Positions 1-7,305 of a stretch of 53,515 bases of DNA are shown piece after piece. Under the pieces are notes generated by a model. That model ran no database searches, was not told the origin of the DNA, and was given only the letters and a program-made list of their open reading frames with translations. A program made the translations under genes and the position numbers. Numbering within the stretch: the stretch's first letter is position 1; each line of letters begins with the position of its first letter. The stretch lies in the IMG/VR virus record IMGVR_UViG_3300029267_001921, positions 1 through 53,515 of that record. One strand, 5' to 3'. The DNA is from a virus.

Positions 1-2
1 CA

Positions 3-593
3 CTTACAGTTGAAATTGAAGGAAATAATTCTCATATGCTTCACTTTGGTGTACCTATTATTGAAATCACTTCTTTAAAGATTAATGATTCAGAAGATGA
101 ATATGACACAAATGCCTATAAAGTATACAATTCAAGAATTCTTCCAGATGATCGTAGGAATCCCAAAATTAAAATTGTAAGTAGAGGGTATTCTATATAT
201 ACCTATATGGGTACTAAAACTGTATTCTATAAAGGTCGATTTAGCACAATAGAAGGATCATTTGGATTTCTGGAAGCAGACGGAAGTACACCTGATTTAA
301 TCAAATGGGCAACAGCCAAAATAGTTATGAATGAATTAACAAGGGATATTTCAGCATCAGGTAGTTCGGCAGTTATTAAAAAGGAAAAGACAGACCTTCA
401 TGAAATCGAATACGAGACAGGCTCTAACACATCACAGAGTGCTGGATTACAAAGCAAACTAACAGGTGATGATTCAGTAGACAGAATTTTACTAATGTAT
501 AAGGCTCCGTTTGCTATAGGTGGTACTGATCCATTTTTCAGTACAATTGAAAATTATTATTATGGGTGGAATGAATGCAACCGAATTTATTAA
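3..593 (+). CDS. Neck or head-tail connector protein, 5' end outside window
   Basis: The frame is open to the left edge, so the start codon lies upstream; the first internal ATG is at 36 but codons before it (LTVEIEGNNSH) continue the same frame. I do not recognise a catalytic motif. The protein is soluble, mixed alpha/beta, with no signal peptide or membrane segment. It lies immediately before an adaptor-like gene, a gp10/gpG-like tail-completion gene and the sheath gene, so a head-tail connection or tail-terminator role is inferred from position only. It overlaps the next gene by 19 nt, which suggests translational coupling. Confidence 0.6.
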   Translation, partial: LTVEIEGNNSHMLHFGVPIIEITSLKINDSEDEYDTNAYKVYNSRILPDDRRNPKIKIVSRGYSIYTYMGTKTVFYKGRFSTIEGSFGFLEADGSTPDLIKWATAKIVMNELTRDISASGSSAVIKKEKTDLHEIEYETGSNTSQSAGLQSKLTGDDSVDRILLMYKAPFAIGGTDPFFSTIENYYYGWNECNRIY

Positions 594-997
594 ATCCTAT
601 TTTAGTTGAGATAAAACAAGTCGATGATTCGGCAACTGTTTTCTCCAATAGACGAAGGGAACCAGTTAATAGAGTTAAAAGATCGGTTTCTTTTAAAGTG
701 AATGCACAAATTGTTTTTATGGAAAATGTTTATATAGATGCAACAAAAGGTAAGAGTCCAGATGAAAGAAATTTGGGTGGTGTTATCGAGAACGCAGTAG
801 GTTATATTATTGTTAGAAAAACTGATCTTCAGTCAGTTGGAAAAACATTAGATATTGGTGACCAAATTGTTTCATATGGAAATGTAGGTGTTGAAGAGGA
901 TTGCAAATATTTTTTAATAGGAAAGAAGGACGCTGCGCATTATTCAGATATTGGACAATGCACACTTGAAAAGTGGTTCTTCGAGGATAGATCATAA
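575..997 (+). CDS. Putative head-tail adaptor/stopper-like protein
   Basis: This 140-residue soluble protein starts inside the end of the preceding gene and its TAA stop shares a base with the next ATG (TAATG). The size, beta-rich pattern and position between a connector-like gene and a gp10/gpG-like gene fit a small head-completion or stopper protein of the neck. No diagnostic motif was found. Phrases such as 'VKRSVSFKVNAQIVF' suggest alternating beta strands. A tail-terminator function is an equal alternative. The assignment is mainly by gene order. Confidence 0.55.
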   Translation: MQPNLLNPILVEIKQVDDSATVFSNRRREPVNRVKRSVSFKVNAQIVFMENVYIDATKGKSPDERNLGGVIENAVGYIIVRKTDLQSVGKTLDIGDQIVSYGNVGVEEDCKYFLIGKKDAAHYSDIGQCTLEKWFFEDRS

Positions 998-1539
998 TGC
1001 CAAATTATGGACCAACAATAAAAATTGGTGGAGATTGGAAAGCGTTTTCCAAGTTTTTGAAATATACATGGAGAAGTGATTTTGATAAAATAATGAATAA
1101 GGCAACTGAAAGATCAGCAAGATATTTATTATCTCAAATCCGAGAACGGATAAGAAATAAGGAATATCAAATTAATAAACTTTCAACTGCTATTAAAAAG
1201 GGATTTAAAACAGCGTCAGAGGCAACACCATTAGTTGATACAGGTGGATTAATTGCAAAAGGAATGGTAGTTAATCAGTTAAAGAATTTGGTTTATGAAG
1301 TTGGTGTACTTGCCAATCATCCTATGGATGAAAGAGGCAAGAAAGCAATGGAAATTGTTCCAGTTTTACATGATGGTGCAACCATTACACAAACAAGAGG
1401 TAGCAAAAGAGTAACGATTAGAATTCCACCAAGGCCATTTTTAAAGGAGGTATTTGAAGACGATAATGTTATAAAGAAAGTAGAAAGAGAATGGCATAAA
1501 GGAATGGAATATTTATTGAAAAAACATGGTAAACTATGA
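997..1539 (+). CDS. Tail-completion protein, HK97 gp10 / Mu gpG-like
   Basis: The 180-residue product has the layout of the gp10/gpG virion-morphogenesis family. It has a helical N-terminal half with 'RSARYLLSQIRERI', then the motif 'TPLVDTGGLIAKGM' around residues 75-88, and a 'PPRPFL' motif near residues 143-148. In this family the PL(V/I)DTG and RPFL motifs are characteristic, and the protein acts at the head-proximal end of the tail. The start overlaps the previous stop by one base, and the stop overlaps the next start (ATGA, 1536-1539), so it is probably translated by coupling within a neck operon. Confidence 0.72.
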   Translation: MPNYGPTIKIGGDWKAFSKFLKYTWRSDFDKIMNKATERSARYLLSQIRERIRNKEYQINKLSTAIKKGFKTASEATPLVDTGGLIAKGMVVNQLKNLVYEVGVLANHPMDERGKKAMEIVPVLHDGATITQTRGSKRVTIRIPPRPFLKEVFEDDNVIKKVEREWHKGMEYLLKKHGKL

Positions 1540-3044
1540 TACATAAGTTAATAAAAAGTTGGATATTTGACGAAGCAAACAGATCGGTTACTGAAATAGT
1601 AACATCCGATAAAGCAAGACTAAACGCAGAAGATCCAGCGTATTCAAGACTACAACTAAAACAAGTGGGGGTTGGTGCAAGTGGTAGACCTATTTATAGC
1701 ACAGATAATGATATTACAGTTCGCTCCAGATTGTATACGCCAAACGCAATCCAGAAATGGACAATGTTCGAACCCTATTACAAAACTAATGAAACAGATT
1801 ATTTGGAATACTCTCTGGAATTAAGTAATAAGGTTGGCAACACATTTGATTTTGGCGATGTGATGTTTCCACCAAAAGAGGGTGATAGAGTATATCAGGG
1901 AGATTATTCAACTACAATTGATTCCTTTCTTGGTGGTCAGGTTGTTTTAACTGATGCAACAAACATAAGTAACGGAAGAGTATATTGTTTAAGAAGTGAA
2001 TGTGAGGTTAATTTTAGAATATATGATAGTTCAAACAATAAGTGGTACTATAATGTTGGAACGAGTAGTTGGGAGGCTGCTGGTGCATCTGATTGGAATA
2101 CCGAATTTCAAATTAGTAATAATATATCCACTTTAGATATAGCAAATATAGGAAAAGGGATAGGGTATGAGATAAATCTTAAAACAAATGACGAGAGATA
2201 TACTCCTTTATTGTCTGAATTAAAAATGCTTGGTGAATTTGAAATAGAGTTTGCTGAGGATATAATATTTGATTCTGTTATTCATGCAATAGAGGATGAA
2301 TTGGTAGTAACCACACAAATAGATATTCAATTGGGTTCAGCGACAGATACAATTGATTTTGCAAATGAATATCAATTAGAAAATATTGGTTATAATTTTA
2401 CTGATGGGATGTCAGTATATAATTTAACAACCGATCCAGATAGATTAGTGAATTTATTTAGTTCTTATACACCTGGGGCAGCAAGAAGAGGGGGAGGGAA
2501 TGACCCTGGGGTATTAACATTAACTGGTGTTCAGGCACAGGATTCGGTATTAGGAATAAAAATGAAATACTTTCCTGAAATTGCCGTAAATACCAGTTTG
2601 GATTTTTATGAGGTTGCAAGGATTCCATCTATTGTTTTTGAAAGAGTAGAGAGAGTGAATACAATGGTTGGAGAAAACAGTAATATAGGAATTCATGCAA
2701 TTAGAAATAAATTAACTTTAACAGGGGTTAAGTTAGAACCACCTGCTGTAAATGATTTAATATTTGAGTATGCAGTTTTCACAGGCAATCAGTCAGATCA
2801 ACACCGAATGGGTGAAGCACTCCAACGCCTCTTTAACAAGTTACATTACATTTATTCATGGGGTCTGGACGAACCTTATCCAGTTGTTGTTAGAGATGTA
2901 TTTAGGGCAAGTAATAATCCTAACGCATCTAACGTCAATACCCATACTGGACAATTTATAGTTCAGAATGTAATGACTTCCATTAAAGAGCCGAGGGATG
3001 TGTATCTGGTTGACTACCTTCAAAACAGCATGTCTACAAATTAA
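1536..3044 (+). CDS. Uncharacterised neck/tail structural protein
   Basis: I do not recognise this 502-residue protein. It is soluble and beta-rich, with a middle segment containing 'DSSNNKWYYNVGTSSWE', like surface-exposed loops or a small beta domain of virion proteins. It starts at an ATGA junction with the gp10/gpG-like gene and precedes the sheath gene by only 32 nt, so it is cotranscribed with tail-completion genes. A role as tail-terminator accessory, decoration or collar protein is possible; nothing in the sequence decides between them. Confidence 0.6.
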   Translation: MIHKLIKSWIFDEANRSVTEIVTSDKARLNAEDPAYSRLQLKQVGVGASGRPIYSTDNDITVRSRLYTPNAIQKWTMFEPYYKTNETDYLEYSLELSNKVGNTFDFGDVMFPPKEGDRVYQGDYSTTIDSFLGGQVVLTDATNISNGRVYCLRSECEVNFRIYDSSNNKWYYNVGTSSWEAAGASDWNTEFQISNNISTLDIANIGKGIGYEINLKTNDERYTPLLSELKMLGEFEIEFAEDIIFDSVIHAIEDELVVTTQIDIQLGSATDTIDFANEYQLENIGYNFTDGMSVYNLTTDPDRLVNLFSSYTPGAARRGGGNDPGVLTLTGVQAQDSVLGIKMKYFPEIAVNTSLDFYEVARIPSIVFERVERVNTMVGENSNIGIHAIRNKLTLTGVKLEPPAVNDLIFEYAVFTGNQSDQHRMGEALQRLFNKLHYIYSWGLDEPYPVVVRDVFRASNNPNASNVNTHTGQFIVQNVMTSIKEPRDVYLVDYLQNSMSTN

Positions 3045-3076
3045 ATAAACAAATTAATCTTTGAGGAGGATTCAAA

Positions 3077-5620
3077 ATGACACAAAGACGCTATGGCCCA
3101 ACATTGGGCGCAGGAACGGTAGTCATAGAAAAGGATGCCGAGAAACAAATCGAGAAGGGCACACTTGGAACGACTACTTACATTGGTATTTTGGAGAAAG
3201 GACCAACAAATCAACTATTCAGAGCAGCGACAAAGACAGAGTTTCTTAGAAAGGCTGGAAGTTATATAGATGATTCTTTGGTTCCTGATGCAGCATTTGA
3301 TTTTTACAAAACAGGTCGTGGGGCTGGAGAACTTTACTTGCTTAGAATCACCGATGGTTCTGAGGTACAATCCGAATTAACAATTAAGGCTCGTAAAAAA
3401 GAGGCATTGATTGCTGATCCAGCACAAGACTGTAGTGGAGCAAATTGTTATCTTCTGGCTGCTGATTATGTAAACATGGGATCGCCAGCAGTTGGCGAGA
3501 GGATGGCTGTATTTAATGATGATGGTTGTACTGATTTTTATCGTATTAAAACAATCACACCAGATACACCAGTTGCAGGAACATATGAGATTGAACTCGA
3601 TGGTGCTGCTTTAGCCGTTTATACGGTTGCATCTGGAACCCAAATTGTGCTTTACAATACAGTTATTAATCCTGATGTTATGAAAGTTAAAGCACATAAT
3701 GGTGGACGTTGGGGTGGAAAACAACAGGTTGAATTCGATCAAGCATTTGGTGTTGGTGGTCTTACCGCTACAACATTCGATACAGGAAAGACAATGTTGC
3801 TGGATGAATTTGTTGGTGCAACACTGAGTTTTGCCGCAATGCCGGGAAAATCATATACAGTTGTTTCCAATGATATTGCTGGTGTTGTTACTGTATCATC
3901 CGATTCCGATATGGCTGCGGATTACGCTCTTACTGGAAGTGCTGATGAGCATTGGAAATTAGAACTATTTAATGAATCAAAAATGGTTGAAATTCTAATT
4001 AAGGACGGTCTACAAAATCCAACCACAGAATTTGGTATGGAAATTTATGTAGATGAGGAACAAGTTCTTAATTATGACGATCTTTCAATGGACCCAACCT
4101 CTGAATATTATTTTGAAAGTCTAATTAATGACGATGAAAATAATGATTTTATTGAGGTTGAGAACCTTTGGACTGGTGGAGTATATGACTGGGTTCGTCC
4201 TGCAAACAGGCATGGGCAGTCAATTGGTTTAACCGATACTGTTCTCACAATTGAAGCCGCAGAAATAGCAGCAGATGGTGGAAATACAGGTGACGGTTAT
4301 GTTGATGCAATAACCTACGGTGGCGATTGTCAACCAGATGTTATTACAGTTGAGTGTACTGACGCAGGGGCGCAAGAATGGAGTTACACCAGTGCAGCAT
4401 TAGGCTTAGTTGTTGGTGCTGTTCCTGTAACCGGAACAACATTTGCTGCACCAAATGAGTTTGGGGTAGGATTTAAAATCATTGCTGGAGCAACTGCATT
4501 TGCGTTGGGTGATAAATTTGTACTTTATGTTAACCCATTAAAACCAAGTGCATTGGTTGGTGGAACAGTATATCCTAATGTTGATACACAGCGTAGACAG
4601 GGATACAAGATCATTTCCAACACATATGACACTATTACAGCTAAACCAAGTGCTGATATGCTAACTGTTGCAGCAGTTGGAAATAGTTACAGAGTAGAGT
4701 TTGCAGAAGACCTTGGTGGCGGGTATGATGGTGTTGCAGACATTCAGGATAACGATTACATTAATGCTCTTGATCCAACAACTTGTGCCATTAATGTATT
4801 GTTTGGAAAGAAAATGGGTCTTGTGAAGATAGCGATGCCGGGTGTTACCTCTACTGCCGTTCAGAAGGCTGGTATTGAGTATGCCGAATCAAGAAATTAT
4901 CAATTCAGGATTGAAATACCATCTAATATTACAACAGATGATGGTGCTGAATCTTATGTAAATGATACTATTGGTCGAAATGACTTTGCGGTTGTATCAT
5001 TTCCGAGTTATATGTATGTGACGCATCCAACCATTAGTGGTTATAAATTGGTTCCAGCAACGGGGGCTATTCATGGAAGGGAAGCACTGTTCGCAAAGAA
5101 TTATAATGGATACCATAAGGCCGCTGCTGGTATTGATGCCACAATTCCACAGTGTATTAAGTTACCAACAGGCGACAGAGAATTGGATGAAGAACTACTA
5201 AATAAACACGGTGTTGGTGTGTTGAAGTTCAAAACTGGAAATTGTATTATTTGGGGTGACAGAACAGTCAGTCTTGATCCAGCATGGAAGTGGAAACATC
5301 AAAGGGAATTGATGTCTTATTACGAGAATGACCTAAGAGAAAGTTTTGATTGGATAATTTTCGCTATTAATGATGAGAAGGAACAGAAAATTGCCCATTC
5401 GGCACTCAGGTCATATTTCGAGCCAGAGTATAAGAAGCGAGCATTACGAGGCGATGAGTTTGCCGATGCGTGTCAAATCAAGGTCGATAATGAGATTAAT
5501 ACTGATGCAACAAGGGCAGCAGGAGATATGCTCAGTGAGGTTTCATTAAGGCTTGCAGATACTGTGGAAAGATTTATAATTACAATGAGCAAAATGGGTA
5601 TCTTTGAAAGCGTTGAATAA
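3077..5620 (+). CDS. Contractile tail sheath protein
   Basis: The 847-residue product is a tail sheath subunit, which polymerises around the tube and contracts during DNA delivery. The N-terminus (residues 1-100) has the pattern 'GTTTYIGILEKGPTNQ' followed by 'AFDFYKTGRGAGELYLLRI', as in sheath proteins where the N-terminal strand leads into the domain that displays subdomain insertions. The C-terminal part has 'NCIIWGDRTVSLDPAWKW', 'YYENDLRESFDWIIF' and a helical end with 'RLADTVERFIITMSK', typical of the conserved sheath core. At 847 residues it is longer than T4 gp18 (659), so the middle probably carries extra surface domains. A strong SD (GAGGAGG) precedes the ATG, and an intrinsic terminator follows. 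Together with the tube gene it shows this is a myovirus. Confidence 0.9.
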   Translation: MTQRRYGPTLGAGTVVIEKDAEKQIEKGTLGTTTYIGILEKGPTNQLFRAATKTEFLRKAGSYIDDSLVPDAAFDFYKTGRGAGELYLLRITDGSEVQSELTIKARKKEALIADPAQDCSGANCYLLAADYVNMGSPAVGERMAVFNDDGCTDFYRIKTITPDTPVAGTYEIELDGAALAVYTVASGTQIVLYNTVINPDVMKVKAHNGGRWGGKQQVEFDQAFGVGGLTATTFDTGKTMLLDEFVGATLSFAAMPGKSYTVVSNDIAGVVTVSSDSDMAADYALTGSADEHWKLELFNESKMVEILIKDGLQNPTTEFGMEIYVDEEQVLNYDDLSMDPTSEYYFESLINDDENNDFIEVENLWTGGVYDWVRPANRHGQSIGLTDTVLTIEAAEIAADGGNTGDGYVDAITYGGDCQPDVITVECTDAGAQEWSYTSAALGLVVGAVPVTGTTFAAPNEFGVGFKIIAGATAFALGDKFVLYVNPLKPSALVGGTVYPNVDTQRRQGYKIISNTYDTITAKPSADMLTVAAVGNSYRVEFAEDLGGGYDGVADIQDNDYINALDPTTCAINVLFGKKMGLVKIAMPGVTSTAVQKAGIEYAESRNYQFRIEIPSNITTDDGAESYVNDTIGRNDFAVVSFPSYMYVTHPTISGYKLVPATGAIHGREALFAKNYNGYHKAAAGIDATIPQCIKLPTGDRELDEELLNKHGVGVLKFKTGNCIIWGDRTVSLDPAWKWKHQRELMSYYENDLRESFDWIIFAINDEKEQKIAHSALRSYFEPEYKKRALRGDEFADACQIKVDNEINTDATRAAGDMLSEVSLRLADTVERFIITMSKMGIFESVE

Positions 5621-5635
5621 CAATTTCAGATACCA

Positions 5636-5661
5636 GGGGGTCTGAAAAGAGGCCCCCTTTT
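5636..5661 (+). terminator. Rho-independent terminator after sheath gene
   Basis: The inverted repeat GGGGGTCT / AGAGGCCCCC (5636-5657, one G-U pair, loop GAAAAG) is followed by TTTT. It starts 16 nt after the sheath stop and 40 nt before the tube start. It would partly separate sheath and tube transcripts and stabilise the sheath mRNA 3' end. The T run is short, so read-through into the tube gene is likely. Confidence 0.75.
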
Positions 5662-5696
5662 AACAAATTGTAACTGACTCGGAGGAGGTAAATAAT

Positions 5697-6140
5697 ATGA
5701 CTTTAAAGAACTTAATTCAACCCAATCATGCTCCGATAAATAAGTATGAGTTATTGGTATTGGGTCTACCAAGCGTACTGTTTACGGATGTAACAGGTAT
5801 TGAGCAGGAAACTCAAAAGGTCACATTGCCAGACCGCACCGCAGCAAGTGGTGGTCAATCGGAACCTTTTGAAGTTGTTGCCAAATTGCCTCTTCACCAT
5901 ACATCAGAGGTGTCGGCCATTGAAGCATGGTATAAAGAAGGGCAAGATCCAGTGACAGCGAATTACAAAAAGACGGGAACTATGATTTACAAAGCAATCA
6001 ATGATACAATTGTGAAGTCATATTCCTTAATTGGTACATGGATATCTAAACTTAAATACCCAGATACCGATATGACTAATGAGGGGGAACCTGCACTATT
6101 AGAGGTCACCTTCACTGTTGATGATTACGATCTACTTTAA
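5697..6140 (+). CDS. Tail tube protein
   Basis: This 147-residue protein directly after the sheath is the inner tail tube subunit, which stacks as hexameric rings around the tape measure. The start 'NHAPINKYELLVLGLPSVLF' (residues 10-29) and a late beta strand pair ('YSLIGTWISKLKYPDTDM', then 'ALLEVTFTVDDYDLL') fit the gp19/XkdM-type tube fold, where the C-terminal strand completes the beta barrel. Its length is typical for T4-type and Gram-negative myovirus tubes (about 140-165). The RBS GGAGGAGG is among the strongest in the window, as expected for an abundant protein. Confidence 0.85.
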   Translation: MTLKNLIQPNHAPINKYELLVLGLPSVLFTDVTGIEQETQKVTLPDRTAASGGQSEPFEVVAKLPLHHTSEVSAIEAWYKEGQDPVTANYKKTGTMIYKAINDTIVKSYSLIGTWISKLKYPDTDMTNEGEPALLEVTFTVDDYDLL

Positions 6141-6161
6141 GAGTAGAATTACAGGGGGATA

Positions 6162-6190
6162 GGGGTGTCTGTGTTTAACATAGACACCTC
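6162..6190 (+). other. Strong hairpin downstream of tail tube gene
   Basis: GGTGTCTGTG / CATAGACACC form a 10-bp stem (one G-U pair) around a TTTAA loop, extended by one G-U and one G-C pair at the base. The DNA after it (atatctgc) has no T run, so it is not a standard intrinsic terminator. It may be a processing or mRNA-stabilising structure protecting the tube message. Confidence 0.55.
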
Positions 6191-6223
6191 ATATCTGCAA
6201 TGATATACTGAGGTTGTATGATT

Positions 6224-6243
6224 TAAGTAACATTATTTACTTA
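6224..6243. other. Inverted repeat in tube-chaperone intergenic region
   Basis: TAAGTAA and TTACTTA flank CATTAT, giving a 7-bp inverted repeat. It lies in the 164-nt gap (6141-6304) that separates the tube gene from the chaperone gene. The gap otherwise holds the upstream hairpin and a strong RBS (TTGGAGGATTAGGGAT) for the next gene. I found no convincing sigma70 promoter here. A protein-binding site is possible but unproven. Confidence 0.35.
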
Positions 6244-6304
6244 CTCATAATCAATATAGGCTTTAGATTAATTCTAACAAACGTTTAATTGGAGGATTAG
6301 GGAT

Positions 6305-7129
6305 ATGGAAAGCCAAGACAATTCCACAGAAAAAAAGATATTACTCAAAGAACTTCAAAACAACCTACCAGTTGAAGTAAAAGGCAAACAAGATCAATCA
6401 TTCGCATTTAAAGATTGGGGAATGGAAGAGGAAAAGAAGATTGCCAAGTTTAAGGAAAAGAATCCTAGTATGGGTAGGTTTATTACATCCATTTTAAATC
6501 TCATGCTTAAAGATTTGTATGGTGAAGACTTTCAAGGAAAAGAGTATAACCAAAAGATACTAACACTCAATCAAATGCCAGTAGCCAATGTTTTGTATAT
6601 GTATCTTTTCCTACGTTACGATCAATTAGGATCAGATATTAATATTGTTTCTAACTGTCCTTTTTGTAATAACACTATTGAAGACTTTACTGCCAGCCTT
6701 GATGATATTGATGTTGATTGTAAAGTAGGTGATTATAAAGAGGAAGTTGTTTACAAATTAAAGAAACCAGTCACCTTAGATAAAGGTGAGCAGTTAGTAG
6801 AAAACTTAAAAATAGGTATTGCTAAATGGGATGTAATGGAAAAGGCAGATATGCAAAAGGCAGTTGATGAAGCGTATATGAAAGAGACTACGTTTAAGAG
6901 TAGTATTGTTGGTGTAGATGATTCATCTACCCCTGTTGTTATAGAGGAAATCATTAAGAAACTAAAAAAGGTTGATATTGAATTTTTAAATTTGTTTATA
7001 TCTAAACACAATGCAGGCCCAACAATTCAGGCTGAAATGTTTTGTAACCGTTGTAAACAGACATTTTTCAAAGTGATAGATTGGGGATATGAGAGTTTTT
7101 TCGGAATTGGGTCTCTACCTACTCGGTAG
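6305..7129 (+). CDS. Tail-assembly chaperone, zero-frame product (gpG-like position)
   Basis: The 274-residue protein sits between tube and tape measure genes, where tail-assembly chaperones lie in most long-tailed phages. They coat the tape measure and recruit tube subunits and are not kept in the virion. It has four cysteines in two pairs, 'CPFCNN' (about residues 119-124) and 'CNRCKQ' near residues 248-253, which likely bind zinc. It also resembles T4 baseplate-assembly proteins of the gp26 type; I cannot separate these by eye. Its last codons contain the slippery heptamer T TTT TTC at 7096-7102 and a downstream hairpin, so a fraction of ribosomes should make a 329-residue fusion (266 zero-frame residues plus 63). 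The zero-frame product ends eight residues after the shift site. Confidence 0.75.
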   Translation: MESQDNSTEKKILLKELQNNLPVEVKGKQDQSFAFKDWGMEEEKKIAKFKEKNPSMGRFITSILNLMLKDLYGEDFQGKEYNQKILTLNQMPVANVLYMYLFLRYDQLGSDINIVSNCPFCNNTIEDFTASLDDIDVDCKVGDYKEEVVYKLKKPVTLDKGEQLVENLKIGIAKWDVMEKADMQKAVDEAYMKETTFKSSIVGVDDSSTPVVIEEIIKKLKKVDIEFLNLFISKHNAGPTIQAEMFCNRCKQTFFKVIDWGYESFFGIGSLPTR

Positions 7130-7135
7130 AAGACC
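7096..7135 (+). promoter_or_regulatory. Programmed -1 ribosomal frameshift element
   Basis: The heptamer T TTT TTC occupies 7096-7102 in the correct X XXY YYZ register for the zero frame. Seven bases later a hairpin begins: GGTCT and AGACC (7110-7114 with 7131-7135) plus CTACC and GGTAG (7115-7119 with 7125-7129), loop TACTC, one bulged A at 7130. Ten base pairs and a 7-nt spacer are classic for -1 frameshifting. The zero-frame TAG (7127-7129) is within the hairpin, and the -1 frame stays open to 7290. Such frameshifts are conserved in tail-assembly genes preceding tape measure genes. Confidence 0.85.
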
Positions 7136-7293
7136 TGTACGAAGAGGAGTTTTTATTGCTTTATCATATTAATGGAATGACGCCAGATAGAGTTAATAAA
7201 ATGAGTTATAAAGAAAGGCAATGGTGGTTAATTAGATTGGATAAACAATTTAAAAAAGAAAAAGAGGCAATGGAGAAATCAACCAAAGCATAA
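7102..7293 (+). CDS. Tail-assembly chaperone, -1 frame extension (T part of GT)
   Basis: This frame has no usable start of its own. It is entered by the -1 slip at 7096-7102 and encodes 63 residues beginning RNWVSTYSVEDLYEEEF and ending at TAA 7291-7293, 12 nt before the tape measure ATG. The sequence looks like a real protein domain: acidic/aromatic helix 'EDLYEEEFLLLYHI', then 'MSYKERQWWLIRLDKQF' and a lysine-rich tail. In lambda-like systems the T domain of GT contacts tube subunits. An internal ATG could in principle start a short product, but it has no good RBS. Confidence 0.8.
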   Translation, partial: RNWVSTYSVEDLYEEEFLLLYHINGMTPDRVNKMSYKERQWWLIRLDKQFKKEKEAMEKSTKA

Positions 7294-7305
7294 CAGAGGA
7301 TACAA

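Noticed and set aside
6162-6190. Intrinsic terminator after the tube gene
   Set aside because: The stem is strong but no T run follows, so I list it as a hairpin only.
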